From the NCBI RefSeq assembly GCF_009696375.1, contig NZ_VUMD01000012.1:79307-143306 (forward strand): a DNA stretch of 64,000 nucleotides, written 5' to 3'. The notes under the pieces were generated by a model. It saw nothing but the letters and a program-made list of their open reading frames with translations, ran no database searches and was not told where the DNA came from. Below, in pieces: positions 1-9,649 of this stretch. This DNA is from Clostridium porci (GTDB lineage: Bacteria > Bacillota > Clostridia > Lachnospirales > Lachnospiraceae). Positions within the stretch are counted from its first letter, which is position 1. Each line of letters opens with the position of its first letter. Position numbers and translations under genes: made by a program.

Positions 1-185
1 ATATACCTGGCATTAAGGAAGCCCTGGACGGAGACTTAAAGAACATGAAAGCCTATGTTCTGGGAGATGGTGTAGGAGAATGTGAGGTAAAGGAGCTGAA
101 TTTGTACATTGCGGATATGACAGAAGAGGAGCGGGCTATCGTTAAGGCGGGAAGTCTGATCAATTACAATCGCAGCAGACAGTGA
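1..185 (+). CDS. Aconitate hydratase, C-terminal end (partial)
   Basis: This is the last 60 codons of a gene that begins before the window; the reading frame starts at base 3. The residues end in a segment of the type EEERAIVKAGSLINYNR, which matches the C-terminus of the clostridial aconitase family (citrate to isocitrate through cis-aconitate). The identification is supported by the next two genes, citrate synthase 23 bases downstream and isocitrate dehydrogenase, which would complete the oxidative path to 2-oxoglutarate. The catalytic core is outside the window, so an isopropylmalate or homoaconitase relative cannot be excluded. Confidence 0.75.
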   Translation, partial: IPGIKEALDGDLKNMKAYVLGDGVGECEVKELNLYIADMTEEERAIVKAGSLINYNRSRQ

Positions 186-208
186 AGCATTAGGAAAGGA
201 GCACATCT

Positions 209-1549
209 ATGGTAAAGGAAAGTTATCTGGCGCAATTTTATGGAAAATCTCAGAATTATACAGACATTCCGAATAAATGGTACAAGGAATACGATGTGAA
301 AAAGGGCCTTAGAAATGAGGATGGTACTGGCGTTCGAGTGGGCCTTACCAGAGTTGCAGACGTAGTGGGATATGAGGAAACAAAGGATGGAATCCAGGCC
401 ATTCCCGGCAGGCTTTTGTACCGTGGAATTGATGTGCTGGATCTGGTTAAGGGAAAAAAGGGAAGCCATTTCGGTTATGAGGAGGTTTGCTTTCTGCTTC
501 TTTTCGGCTATCTTCCAAAGAAGGCGGAGCTGGAAAAGTTCTGCAGCATCCTGCGTTTGTGCTATACCATTCCAGATGATTTTGTTGAGATGAACCTGCT
601 GCGTTTTCCTGGAAAGAATCTGATGAATAAGCTTCAGGATGCAGTTTTGACCCTTTATAATTATGATGACGATCCAGATAATACGGGTGTGTATCAGACG
701 CTGGTAAAGGGCGTGAATCTGGTGGCAAAGCTTCCTTCCATTGCATGCTACGCTTACCAGAGTAAGGTTCATTATTATGACAGGGAAAGCCTTATTATCC
801 ACTATGCAAACCCTCAGTATTCTATTGCGGAGAATTTCTTAAGCCTTCTGAGAAAGGATCAGAAATTTACCGCGAAGGAAGCCGGCCTTTTAGATACGAT
901 ACTGATGCTCCATGCGGACCACGGCGGTGGTAACAACTCTACCTTTACGAATGTGGTGATTGCCTCTACAGGCACAGATATTTATTCTACAATGTGCGGC
1001 GGCATCGGCTCCCTAAAGGGACCGCGTCACGGCGGCGCTAACATTAAGGTAGCGGAGATGATGGACGCAGTGTTGGAGGAGACCGGCGGTTATAGTGCAG
1101 ATGACAATAAGATTCGCCAGGCAGTAAGGAAGCTTTTAGCAGGAGAGCTCTATGATAAATCAGGTCTGGTATATGGATTCGGTCATGCGGTATATACCAT
1201 CTCTGATCCAAGATCCGAGGTGCTTAGAGCCTGCTGTCTGGAGGTGGCAAAGGAACAAAAGCACATGCAGGAGCTGGAATTTTATATGCGCTTTGAGAAG
1301 ATTACAAAGGAGGTCATGGAGGAAATCAAAGGAAAGGCGTTGCCTACCAACGTAGATTTCTACAGCGGCTTTGCTTATGGAATGTTGAGAATCCCCAGAG
1401 ACCTGTATACGCCGCTTTTTGTGTGCAGCCGATCGGTAGGATGGGTAGCGCATAATATAGAGAATAAGCTCTATGATGGGCGGATCATGCGTCCCGCAAC
1501 GAAGTATGTAGGAACAAATATGGATTATGTTGCAATGGAGGACAGATAG
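209..1549 (+). CDS. gltA: Citrate synthase
   Basis: Condenses acetyl-CoA and oxaloacetate to citrate in the cytoplasm. At 446 aa it has the length of clostridial type I-like enzymes. The catalytic residues are visible: His274 in GPRHGGAN, His326 in GFGHAVY and Asp383 in NVDFYSG, with the HADHGGGN segment near residue 235. The start ATG follows a GGAAAGGAG ribosome binding site. The gene lies between aconitase and isocitrate dehydrogenase, with only two bases to the latter, so the three are probably one operon. In a fermentative anaerobe this branch most likely supplies 2-oxoglutarate for glutamate rather than running a full cycle (inference). Confidence 0.95.
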   Translation: MVKESYLAQFYGKSQNYTDIPNKWYKEYDVKKGLRNEDGTGVRVGLTRVADVVGYEETKDGIQAIPGRLLYRGIDVLDLVKGKKGSHFGYEEVCFLLLFGYLPKKAELEKFCSILRLCYTIPDDFVEMNLLRFPGKNLMNKLQDAVLTLYNYDDDPDNTGVYQTLVKGVNLVAKLPSIACYAYQSKVHYYDRESLIIHYANPQYSIAENFLSLLRKDQKFTAKEAGLLDTILMLHADHGGGNNSTFTNVVIASTGTDIYSTMCGGIGSLKGPRHGGANIKVAEMMDAVLEETGGYSADDNKIRQAVRKLLAGELYDKSGLVYGFGHAVYTISDPRSEVLRACCLEVAKEQKHMQELEFYMRFEKITKEVMEEIKGKALPTNVDFYSGFAYGMLRIPRDLYTPLFVCSRSVGWVAHNIENKLYDGRIMRPATKYVGTNMDYVAMEDR

Positions 1550-1551
1550 AG

Positions 1552-2550
1552 ATGAGTGAGAGAATAACCGTATTTAAAGGCGACGGAATTGGCCCGGAGA
1601 TTACAGACGCAGTCCTTCAAATTCTGGACGCGGCAGGAGCTGGACTGAAATATGAGATTTATAATGTGGGTGAGGCCGAGTATGAGGCTAATGGAGCGTT
1701 GATTCCCGACGCGGCATTTGCGTCTTTTGAAACCACCAGAGTTCTGTTAAAGTCTCCGATTACAACGCCGGTTGGAAAGGGCTTCCGTTCCTTAAACGTA
1801 ATGATGCGCAAGAAATACGATCTGTATGCTAATATCCGCCCTGCCAAGTCCAACGCTGCGGTAAAGACCCCTTTTGAAAATGTGGATATTGTGATTTTCC
1901 GCGAGAATACAGAGGATTTATATGCTGGAGTGGAGGAAATTGTAGATAAGGATACGGCCCACTCTATCAAGATAATTACAAGAAAATGCAGCGAGCGTAT
2001 TATCAGAGACGCCTTTGATTATGCGATGCGTTATGGCCGCAGAAAGGTAACTTGCGTGCACAAAGCAAATATCATGAAGCTTTCCGACGGTATGTTTCGG
2101 GATATTTTTTATGAGATAAGCCGAAAATATCCACAGATCGAGGCAGAGGATAAGATTGTGGATAACGTAGCCATGCAGATGGTGATGCGTCCTCAGCAGT
2201 TCGATGTGATGGTAATGCCAAATCTTTATGGAGATATACTCTCAGATCTTGCCAGTGGTCTTATAGGCGGTCTAGGCCTTCTTCCATCCAGTAATCTGGG
2301 CAGCGGCTACGCCATGTTTGAGGCGGTACATGGAAGCGCTCCTGACATAGCGGGAAAGGGAATCGCTAATCCCACTGCCTTTCTCTGGTCTGCCTGCATG
2401 ATGTTGGAATATATGGGAAAAATGGACTGTGCCGCAAGGATTCGAAAAGCGGTCGATCAGGTTCTTGGAGAGGGAAGTGCGATCACGCCGGATATTGGTG
2501 GAAGTGCAGGCACAGCAGACTATACTGCTGCCGTAATTTCAAGGCTGTAA
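1552..2550 (+). CDS. icd: NAD-type isocitrate dehydrogenase (IDH/IPMDH family)
   Basis: Decarboxylating dehydrogenase of the isocitrate/isopropylmalate family, 332 aa. Family motifs are present: GDGIGPEI at the N-terminus, [26 protein letters not shown] and [16 protein letters not shown]. The Asp265-Ile266 pair in SAPDIAG is where NADP enzymes carry Lys-Tyr, so NAD is the expected cofactor. The substrate loop reads [20 protein letters not shown], which fits isocitrate (or the related homoisocitrate) better than isopropylmalate. The context after aconitase and citrate synthase decides for isocitrate. The start codon is two bases after the citrate synthase stop, with a GGAGGACAG ribosome binding site inside the upstream gene. 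Confidence 0.9.
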   Translation: MSERITVFKGDGIGPEITDAVLQILDAAGAGLKYEIYNVGEAEYEANGALIPDAAFASFETTRVLLKSPITTPVGKGFRSLNVMMRKKYDLYANIRPAKSNAAVKTPFENVDIVIFRENTEDLYAGVEEIVDKDTAHSIKIITRKCSERIIRDAFDYAMRYGRRKVTCVHKANIMKLSDGMFRDIFYEISRKYPQIEAEDKIVDNVAMQMVMRPQQFDVMVMPNLYGDILSDLASGLIGGLGLLPSSNLGSGYAMFEAVHGSAPDIAGKGIANPTAFLWSACMMLEYMGKMDCAARIRKAVDQVLGEGSAITPDIGGSAGTADYTAAVISRL

Positions 2551-2627
2551 TGCAGTATATAATTATGAAAGGCTGTGTGAAAGGCAGTATAGATGGGAAA
2601 CCAATATCTTTGTCAAGGAGATAATAT

Positions 2628-2665
2628 AAAAGGCGTTGATTCTGTTTTATGGATCAGCGCCTTTT
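2628..2665 (+). terminator. Terminator after the citrate operon
   Basis: A 13-base stem AAAAGGCGTTGAT pairs with ATCAGCGCCTTTT (one G-T pair) around a 12-base loop. The 3' arm ends in a short T run. It lies 78 bases after the dehydrogenase stop. Confidence 0.75.
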
Positions 2666-2952
2666 GATATGAGATATCCTATCATCTGCAGGCAACTGTA
2701 CTGAACCATGTTCCTAATACGTGATCCATATGTTTGCTGCCCGATTTTCTGACGGTACATCACAGCTTTTTATGGCGTGCCTTTTATCCGCCAATTAAAA
2801 GCATAGGGATTTAAATCCCCCGGTTGGTTGTAATCGGAGGCTGGTTTCTGGGACTGGCAAGTGCGATTCTTCTAGCGAGTACCGATCTTATCCAGACGCC
2901 TGGCTGCCATTTTATAGCAAACAGTCTTTGACAGATTATCAGAGCATCGCCG
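2666..2952. other. Gene-free stretch between convergent operons
   Basis: I see no supportable gene here. A short open stretch around 2829-2930 on the plus strand reads like a hydrophobic segment but has no start or ribosome binding site, so it may be debris of a lost membrane protein. The neighbouring genes converge on this stretch. Confidence 0.4.
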
Positions 2953-4209
2953 TCAGCACATGGAAGCCGGCTCTGTAAAATCAAAGATTGGTTTACCGTA
3001 TGCTCCGTCAAAGCCTGGGCTCCAGGTGACAGTTCCTTCCCTTAGGATTTGAATCCTCCTGGCAATTTCCTTAGTTCCAACCCTCCCAATATCATCCAGG
3101 CTTGCTTCCCGCAAAATTTTAAATTCATTTCCAAGGTGTTTGAGCATTTCTTCATAAAGCCTTCCGACTCTCACACTACCGGATGAGGATACTCCAAGAG
3201 AAGAGGCGATAACTTCAGGAAGAGGGATAAGGCTTTCAAAGGGATGGGCTCCGGGCAGGAGAAAGCCTTCCTTTCGTTTAGGATCTGCCAGCTCCAGAGT
3301 CCGGTTTAAAACTCCCAGAGTCATCCGTTTATGGCAAACAGGACAGATGCCCTTAAGGCTTCTGGTGTAAGAAGGACTCAGGCATATTCCGCATTTGCGG
3401 TGGCCGTCATAGAAGTATTTGCCCTCTTCAGGAAAAAACTCAATGGTTCCCATAAGCCCCTTTCCCTCCTGTATCCCATTATAAAGGCCCTCATAGGAGA
3501 GGGGAATATCCAAAAGATTGGCTTCTCTCCCAAGCTTGGAAGGGGAATGGGCGTCGGAGTTAGAAATAAGCTGGAAGGAATCCAGAAAGGGCAGACGCCA
3601 GTTCATAGCAGGATTAGAGGAAAGACCTGTTTCCAGAGCCCTTATAAAGGGAGTCAGCTCCTCAAAGCATTCCTCAATGGAATCAAAGCCGGAGCGTGCT
3701 CCCAGCAGAGAAAAGTGTGGGGTCCATATATGGGCCGGAATGTAGATAGCGTCAGGACATACCTCCAGCGTGAGAGCCAGCAAATCATGGCAGTCCAGCC
3801 CCAGAATAGGACGGCCGTCGGAGCGGATGTTGCCAATGGCCTCCAGCTTGAGAGAGAGCGTGTCAGCAGCCGCCAGATCCGGCAGAAGAATCAGGCTGTG
3901 AACCTTCCTTATACGGCCGTTTTTCTTATAGATGGAGCTGATCTCTCCGCTGACAACAAACCGAACCGGTTCCTTAAAAAATCCCCCTTCAAGGGGGATA
4001 GAACGCTCCTGTTTCAGTGTATAAAGACCCGCCTCAGCAGGCTCCAGCGCTTCCTTAAGCTCTCTGCGCCATGCAGGATGGGTAAAATCTCCAGTACCCA
4101 GAATATGGATACCCTTTTTTCTTGCCCATAGATCCAGAAGCTCAGGAATTAAATCCCGGCTGGTGGCCATGGAGTATCTGGAGTGGATGTGTAAATCAGC
4201 AATATACAT
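2953..4209 (-). CDS. Endonuclease Q-like PHP-domain protein
   Basis: A 418 aa protein with an N-terminal PHP metallo-esterase domain: DLHIHSRYS with His7 and His9, then GTGDFTHP with Asp41 and His44. A zinc-ribbon-like segment (CGICLSP ... CPVCHKRM) in the last third and the basic segment near GTKEIARRI match the EndoQ family (TIGR00375-type). Characterised EndoQ proteins nick DNA 5' of deaminated bases such as uracil and hypoxanthine and at abasic sites, so a role in repair of deaminated DNA is likely. The gene is the last of a reverse operon, 15 bases after the PII-like gene. Whether this homologue has the same substrates is inference. Confidence 0.8.
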   Translation of the reverse strand: MYIADLHIHSRYSMATSRDLIPELLDLWARKKGIHILGTGDFTHPAWRRELKEALEPAEAGLYTLKQERSIPLEGGFFKEPVRFVVSGEISSIYKKNGRIRKVHSLILLPDLAAADTLSLKLEAIGNIRSDGRPILGLDCHDLLALTLEVCPDAIYIPAHIWTPHFSLLGARSGFDSIEECFEELTPFIRALETGLSSNPAMNWRLPFLDSFQLISNSDAHSPSKLGREANLLDIPLSYEGLYNGIQEGKGLMGTIEFFPEEGKYFYDGHRKCGICLSPSYTRSLKGICPVCHKRMTLGVLNRTLELADPKRKEGFLLPGAHPFESLIPLPEVIASSLGVSSSGSVRVGRLYEEMLKHLGNEFKILREASLDDIGRVGTKEIARRIQILREGTVTWSPGFDGAYGKPIFDFTEPASMC

Positions 4210-4224
4210 GTGTGAGCCTCAGTT

Positions 4225-4923
4225 TTACAGTTGTATTCCTTCTACTTGTTCCACAGGAAGGGAAACAGCCAGCGCATGCTCCCCCGTCTCCTTTAGTACG
4301 GTTTCGCAAATGGCCCGCAAGATAGACTGCTTCTGGCTATTGGGAGTGAGAATCAGAAGAATGGATTTCTCCTGGGACAAGGTTAGCCCGAATAGCTTCT
4401 TATCCTCTCCAGATTCTAATTCTCTGGCCTTTAACAGAGTTCCTCCCTTGCAGCCTGCTTTTCTGGCGGCTTCCATAACAGGGTTAATCACATCTATGTT
4501 GATAATGGCTGCGACTAATTCATATTTTGCACCATCATTCATTGAAATATCCTCCTTTTTGGAATCAGTGGGTACAGTTAGGGCCTCTTTTTTGTATAAG
4601 CCCTTTAACTGGCCGGCAGCGGCAGCGCTGATGCCTGATAGCGGAATGGTAAATGCGATTCCATGGCCTGGCCTGTCAAATTCCAATTCGCTTTGGAGCG
4701 CTTCCAAAAGCTTTCTGGAATGTTCAACCGATGCCATGCCTAAAACCAGATCCTTCTCTGGCTCGTCTAGGCCAAGGCAGTCCATAATGGCAGAGCTGGC
4801 AGTGCCATGGCCTCTGACGGCCAGAAGGATTTCATGATCATATTTTTTAACGAAAGCCGCAACACGGTTGCCCTTTCCGCGGTCTACAATGATTCCCGTC
4901 CATCTGATAGGGCTGCTAATCAT
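4225..4923 (-). CDS. PII-like regulatory protein next to DUF1538 permease
   Basis: A 232 aa soluble protein made of two ferredoxin-fold, PII-like halves. The N-terminal half holds AVRGHGTASSAIMDCLGL and the C-terminal half AAIINIDVINPVMEAARKAG followed by GCKGGTLLKARE. The start was placed at the ATG at 4923 because AAAAGGAGGAATCCC precedes it. A longer frame exists but lacks a better site. The gene overlaps the end of the upstream DUF1538 gene by 8 bases, so translation is probably coupled. PII-like proteins often bind nucleotides and gate a membrane partner, which here would be the DUF1538 protein (inference). Confidence 0.7.
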   Translation of the reverse strand: MISSPIRWTGIIVDRGKGNRVAAFVKKYDHEILLAVRGHGTASSAIMDCLGLDEPEKDLVLGMASVEHSRKLLEALQSELEFDRPGHGIAFTIPLSGISAAAAGQLKGLYKKEALTVPTDSKKEDISMNDGAKYELVAAIINIDVINPVMEAARKAGCKGGTLLKARELESGEDKKLFGLTLSQEKSILLILTPNSQKQSILRAICETVLKETGEHALAVSLPVEQVEGIQL

Positions 4924-6448
4924 GGGATTCCTCCTTTTCCAGTTCAATAAATTCTTCATTCATATCCAGAACGAGCAGGTCTGTTTTGGCATTTGCCCTG
5001 CGGGTCTTAAACTCGTAGGACAGGCCGATAAGCTGAATTATAATGAGAGGGGTCATGGCAACCATTGCCACAATTCCGAAAGCATCTGTCAGAATATTTC
5101 CTCCCAACGCCTCGCAGGCACCCATGGCGAAGGGAAGGAGGAAGGTAGCTGTCATAGGGCCTGAAGCAACGCCACCGGAGTCAAAGGCGATAGAGGTAAA
5201 AACCGGGGGCACTACAAAAGATAAAAGTAGAGCCAGAGCATAGCCAGGCAGCAGCAAAACCAAGAGATGGAGACCTGTCATAACTCTCAAAAGAGACATG
5301 CCAAGGGAAATCGCCATTCCGATAGAAAGTCCTTTCATCATGGTGTGCTCTGAGATGGTGCCTCCGGTGATATCCGCCACCTGCTTATTCAGTACCTGTA
5401 CGGCAGGCTCTGCTTTTACAATGTAAAAACCGATGAGCATGGATATGGGGATAATTACCCAGTTATAGGAAAGCCCGGCCAGCTGTTTTCCAAGATAATT
5501 ACCTGCAGGCATAAAGCCTACATTAACCCCTGTAAGGAAAAGGGTCAATCCTATGTAAGAGTATAGTACGCCAACCAGTATCTTGATAACCTGGCGCTTT
5601 CTCATTTTGAGGAAAAATATCTGGAAAAAAAGGTAAAATGAGAAAATAGGAAGCAGAGCCCAGAATACCTCCTTGGCATAATCCGGCAGCTCGTGCTGGA
5701 AAGCAAACCACAAATCCTGAGAGTTAGCGATGGAGGGGATGGTCATAGGCTCGTAGGAGCCGGAGGATGACTGGAATAAAATCCCCAGTATCATAACTGA
5801 GAGAATGGGGCCGATGGAGCATAGGGCTACCAGTCCGAAGCTGTCACCATGGGAGTCCTTGCCCTGTCCGATGGAGGAAAGACCCACGCCCAAAGCCATA
5901 ATAAAAGGAACGGTAATGGGGCCGGTGGTAACGCCGCCGGAATCAAAGGCTACGGCCAGAAAATCCTGAGGGATATAAAAGGCCATAATAAAGAGGACAA
6001 GATAGCAAACAATAAGGATATGGGAAAGGCTCCAGCCAAAAAGGGTGCGGAGAAAGGCCAAGGCCAGAAAGATGCCCACTCCGGCAGCTACTGTCAGTAT
6101 CAGAGTTATATTAGGCACCGCGGGGGTCTGCTCTGCCAGAACCTGTAAATCCGGCTCTGCAATAGTGATAATCGAACCGATGACAAAGCAGGCCAGAATG
6201 ATAATAGACAGTTTTTTCGTTTTCGTCAGTTGGGCGCCTACTTTTTCACCAATGGGCATCATGGCCATATCCACGCCCAGGGTGAAGAACCCCATGCCAA
6301 TAATAAGAAAGGCTGCTCCTGCCAAAAAGAGCATCAATGGATCTAAGGGAATAGGGGCAATGGTAATGCCAAGAATCAAAACGATGCAGCTGACAGGCAG
6401 AACAGAGGATAGGGATTCGGTGATTTTTTCTTTTAGTTTCTGATTCAA
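4916..6448 (-). CDS. DUF1538 family membrane protein, duplicated form
   Basis: A 510 aa integral membrane protein with about twelve hydrophobic segments. It is an internal duplication: the motif AFDSGGVTTGPIT in the first half recurs as AFDSGGVASGPMT in the second, and AEPDLQVL recurs as AEPAVQVL. In some bacteria the two halves are separate genes. I recall that such a pair has been reported as a cation/proton antiporter, but the substrate here is not shown. Start: TTG at 6448 with a perfect AGGAGG seven bases upstream. It heads an operon with a PII-like protein and an EndoQ homologue. Confidence 0.85.
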   Translation of the reverse strand: MNQKLKEKITESLSSVLPVSCIVLILGITIAPIPLDPLMLFLAGAAFLIIGMGFFTLGVDMAMMPIGEKVGAQLTKTKKLSIIILACFVIGSIITIAEPDLQVLAEQTPAVPNITLILTVAAGVGIFLALAFLRTLFGWSLSHILIVCYLVLFIMAFYIPQDFLAVAFDSGGVTTGPITVPFIMALGVGLSSIGQGKDSHGDSFGLVALCSIGPILSVMILGILFQSSSGSYEPMTIPSIANSQDLWFAFQHELPDYAKEVFWALLPIFSFYLFFQIFFLKMRKRQVIKILVGVLYSYIGLTLFLTGVNVGFMPAGNYLGKQLAGLSYNWVIIPISMLIGFYIVKAEPAVQVLNKQVADITGGTISEHTMMKGLSIGMAISLGMSLLRVMTGLHLLVLLLPGYALALLLSFVVPPVFTSIAFDSGGVASGPMTATFLLPFAMGACEALGGNILTDAFGIVAMVAMTPLIIIQLIGLSYEFKTRRANAKTDLLVLDMNEEFIELEKEESHD

Positions 6449-6768
6449 ATCGTTACCTCCTGTTGTCTGTTTTATAGAAGCGGTTTGAAAGGCCGGTTTG
6501 GGAGGCGCAGTTCATGATGCTCCATAGATCTAAATCTAGTGTAAGCTTAACATAGGACAAATGCGGAGGCAAGTGTGCAGAGCGTTAAAGTTGTGTTAAG
6601 AAACCTGCTTTCATTACGCATGGGCTTGTGGGAATGCATGCTCGAAGCCTTCGCTTATGGTTATATGCCGAAGGGTACACTGGAATCAGCAGCATATGCT
6701 CCAGGGCTTCCTTGGACGGAAAGGAGCCTTGGGGATGATAGGGCGGAGAGTTTTTTCTACAGAGACAG
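6449..6768. other. Gene-free divergent intergenic region
   Basis: This region lies between the reverse DUF1538 operon and the leuS leader. It should hold the operon's promoter, but I see no convincing -35/-10 pair on the minus strand. Some short palindromes (for example around 6690, AGCATATGCT) are present without clear meaning. A 65 aa open frame here has no ribosome binding site and is not called. Confidence 0.4.
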
Positions 6769-6797
6769 TTGACACGTTTTCAGAAATATGTTAAATT
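6769..6797 (+). promoter_or_regulatory. Promoter of the leuS T-box transcript
   Basis: TTGACA at 6769 and TAAATT at 6792 are separated by 17 bases, directly upstream of the T-box leader. Confidence 0.7.
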
Positions 6798-6804
6798 TAA
6801 AATT

Positions 6805-7095
6805 AGCGTAAATATGAGGATAGGGAATAGTAGACAGCCTGATGGATACAGAGAGCCGGCGGGGGGTGTAAGCCGGTGACGGAGGGCTATCGAACTGGCC
6901 CTGGAGTAGCTTTTTCGAACGAGGGCAAGGGGATGAGGCGGATGTGCTTCTCACCGGTCTTTTAATAGGATTAGCCGGAGGCCTTACCGTTATAAGAGGA
7001 ATGAGCGCATGCATATTACAGGTGCATGAATCAGAGTGGTACCGCGCGGGAATTATTTGTCCTGCGTCTCTAGTGATAGAGGCGCAGGATTTTTG
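6805..7095 (+). promoter_or_regulatory. Leucine T-box riboswitch
   Basis: This is a leader that binds uncharged tRNA and opens leuS transcription when leucine charging is low. The T-box core is at 7034-7046 (GAGTGGTACCGCG). The Stem I features AGAGAGCCGG...CCGGTGA lie near 6850. The likely specifier codon is CTG at 6895-6897, in a GAA-CTG-G context followed by GGAGTAG, so it would read tRNA-Leu. A terminator stem (7061-7088, CCTGCGTCTC with GAGGCGCAGG) followed by T residues ends the leader about 130 bases before leuS. Confidence 0.9.
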
Positions 7096-7224
7096 GTTTT
7101 CAGGAAGGGCTGAAATTCCTTCAGGGATTCCCCTAGCGTAAAAGTCTGGATTGCCGGACTTTTAAGTTGGAGTACACTTGAGCACAGAACCATTTATTAT
7201 GAAGCATTATGGAGGAAGGAAATC

Positions 7225-9639
7225 ATGGCAACACAGTACAACCACAGCGCCATTGAGAAAAAGTGGCGTGAGAATTGGGAAAAACATCCCATCAATGTAA
7301 ATGACGGAAAGAAGGAGAAATACTACTGCCTGGATATGTTCCCATATCCATCGGGAAGCGGCCTTCATGTAGGACACTGGAGAGGTTATGTGATCTCCGA
7401 TGTGTGGAGCAGATACCAGCTTTTAAAAGGAAAGTATGTAATCCACCCTATGGGATGGGATGCATTTGGGCTTCCTGCTGAGAACTATGCCATCAAAATG
7501 GGGGTGCATCCGGCTAAGTCCACAGCGACTAATGTGGCGAATATCAAGAAGCAGATTAAGCAGATTGCAGCTATCTATGACTGGGATATGGAGGTTAATA
7601 CCACAGATCCGGAGTTTTATAAGTGGACCCAGTGGATTTTTGTTCAGATGTTCAAAAAGGGTCTGGCTTATGAGAAGGAGTTTCCCATTAACTGGTGTCC
7701 CTCCTGCAAGACAGGACTTGCCAATGAGGAAGTGGTGAATGGTTGCTGCGAGCGCTGCGGTGCTGCGGTTACGAAGAAGAACCTGCGCCAGTGGATGCTT
7801 AAAATAACTGCGTATGCAGAACGTCTTTTAAATGATCTGGACAAGCTGGACTGGCCTGAGAAGGTTAAGAAGATGCAGACCGACTGGATAGGAAAATCCT
7901 ACGGCGCCGAGGTGGATTTCCCTATCGACGGGCGGGATGAAACAATTACCGTATATACAACCAGACCAGACACCCTTTACGGAGCTACTTTTATGGTGCT
8001 GGCTCCTGAGCATGAGCTGGCTAAAAGCTTGGCAACGGAGGAAACCAGAGAGGTAGTTGAGAAATACATTTTTGATTCCTCCATGCGCTCCAACGTAGAT
8101 CGTATGCAGGCCAAAGAGAAAACAGGCGTATTTACTGGAAGCTATGCTGTCAATCCCTTAAACGGAGCCAAAACACCTATCTGGCTGTCTGACTATGTAC
8201 TGGCTGACTACGGTACAGGTGCTATCATGTGCGTGCCTGCCCATGATGACAGAGACTTTGAATTTGCAAAGAAATTCGGCCTTCCCATTGTGCAGGTAAT
8301 CGCAAAGGACGGGGTGGAAATTGAGAATATGGTTCAGGCTTATACAGAAGCAAACGGCCTTATGATTCATTCCGGCGAGTGGAATGGCATGGAATCAGCC
8401 GTCCTTAAGAAGGAAGCTCCGCATTTGATTGAGAAGAAGGGCATTGGCCGCAAGACGGAGAATTATAAGCTGCGTGACTGGGTGTTCTCCCGCCAGCGCT
8501 ACTGGGGAGAGCCTATACCCATCATCCATTGTCCCAAGTGCGGCTGCGTACCGGTACCTGAGGATCAGCTTCCCTTACGGCTCCCTGAGGTGGAGAGCTA
8601 CCAGCCTACAGGAACAGGAGAGTCTCCTCTGGCTGCCATAGACCAGTGGGTTAATACCACCTGTCCGGTCTGCGGTGCTCCCTCTAAGCGTGAGACCAAC
8701 ACCATGCCTCAGTGGGCAGGTTCCTCCTGGTATTTCCTTCGCTATGTAGACAGCCACAATAAGGAGGAGCTGGTATCCAGGGAGAAGGCTGACAAGTATC
8801 TTCCGGTTGATATGTATATCGGTGGTGTGGAGCATGCGGTTCTTCACCTGCTGTATTCACGCTTCTATACGAAGTTCCTCTGCGACATCGGGGTCATCGA
8901 TTTTGATGAACCTTTTAAGAAGCTGTTCAACCAGGGAATGATTACCGGAAAGAACGGAATCAAAATGAGCAAGTCCAAAGGAAATGTAGTTTCCCCTGAT
9001 GAACTGGTAAAAGATTATGGCTGCGATGCTTTACGCCTTTACGAGCTTTTTGTGGGACCGCCGGAGTTGGATGCGGAGTGGGATGACAGGGGAATTGAGG
9101 GAGTATCTCGTTTTCTGAACCGTTTCTGGAATCTGGTAATGGACAACAAGGACAAGGAGCGTAAGACCACAAAGGAAATGCTAAGGATTCGTCATAAGCT
9201 GGTATATGACATTGAACACCGTTTTAATCAGTTCAGTTTGAATACGGTTGTTTCAGGCTTTATGGAGTACAACAATAAGCTGCTTGAGCTAGCCAGGAAA
9301 GAGGGCGGAATTGACAAGGAGACCTTAAAGACCTTTGTGATCCTTCTTGCTCCTTTTGCGCCTCATATCGGGGAGGAGCTGTGGCAGCAGTTAGGCGGCA
9401 CAGACAGCGTGTTCCATGCCCAGTGGCCGGAGTGCGACGAGGAAGCTATGAAGGATGATGAAATTGAACTTGCTGTTCAGGTAAATGGAAAGATACGGAC
9501 TGTAATCAATGTAGCTGCCGATATTTCCAAAGAGGAAGCCATTGCAGCAGGAAAAGAGGCTGTAAAGGATAAGCTGACAAAAAATGTGGTAAAGGAGATT
9601 TATGTCCCTGGAAAGATAGTAAATATTGTGTGCCGGTGA
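7225..9639 (+). CDS. leuS: Leucyl-tRNA synthetase
   Basis: Class I synthetase that charges tRNA-Leu, 804 aa, the normal bacterial length. The HIGH-type motif HVGH is at residues 48-51 and KMSKS at 580-584. The CP1 editing domain with TTRPDTLYG and a C-terminal anticodon-binding region (LLAPFAPHIGEELW) are present. Zinc-binding cysteines occur in CPSCKTG and CERCG and again in CPKCGC. The ATG follows ATGGAGGAAGG. Expression is controlled by the T-box leader upstream. Confidence 0.98.
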   Translation: MATQYNHSAIEKKWRENWEKHPINVNDGKKEKYYCLDMFPYPSGSGLHVGHWRGYVISDVWSRYQLLKGKYVIHPMGWDAFGLPAENYAIKMGVHPAKSTATNVANIKKQIKQIAAIYDWDMEVNTTDPEFYKWTQWIFVQMFKKGLAYEKEFPINWCPSCKTGLANEEVVNGCCERCGAAVTKKNLRQWMLKITAYAERLLNDLDKLDWPEKVKKMQTDWIGKSYGAEVDFPIDGRDETITVYTTRPDTLYGATFMVLAPEHELAKSLATEETREVVEKYIFDSSMRSNVDRMQAKEKTGVFTGSYAVNPLNGAKTPIWLSDYVLADYGTGAIMCVPAHDDRDFEFAKKFGLPIVQVIAKDGVEIENMVQAYTEANGLMIHSGEWNGMESAVLKKEAPHLIEKKGIGRKTENYKLRDWVFSRQRYWGEPIPIIHCPKCGCVPVPEDQLPLRLPEVESYQPTGTGESPLAAIDQWVNTTCPVCGAPSKRETNTMPQWAGSSWYFLRYVDSHNKEELVSREKADKYLPVDMYIGGVEHAVLHLLYSRFYTKFLCDIGVIDFDEPFKKLFNQGMITGKNGIKMSKSKGNVVSPDELVKDYGCDALRLYELFVGPPELDAEWDDRGIEGVSRFLNRFWNLVMDNKDKERKTTKEMLRIRHKLVYDIEHRFNQFSLNTVVSGFMEYNNKLLELARKEGGIDKETLKTFVILLAPFAPHIGEELWQQLGGTDSVFHAQWPECDEEAMKDDEIELAVQVNGKIRTVINVAADISKEEAIAAGKEAVKDKLTKNVVKEIYVPGKIVNIVCR

Positions 9640-9649
9640 TCAAAGGGAA

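Noticed and set aside
3331..4131. 266-codon plus-strand frame opposite the EndoQ homologue
   Set aside because: Shadow of a well supported reverse gene; no start signal and no recognisable domain.
6575..6772. 65-codon frame upstream of the leuS leader
   Set aside because: No ribosome binding site, and the residues do not look like a real protein.
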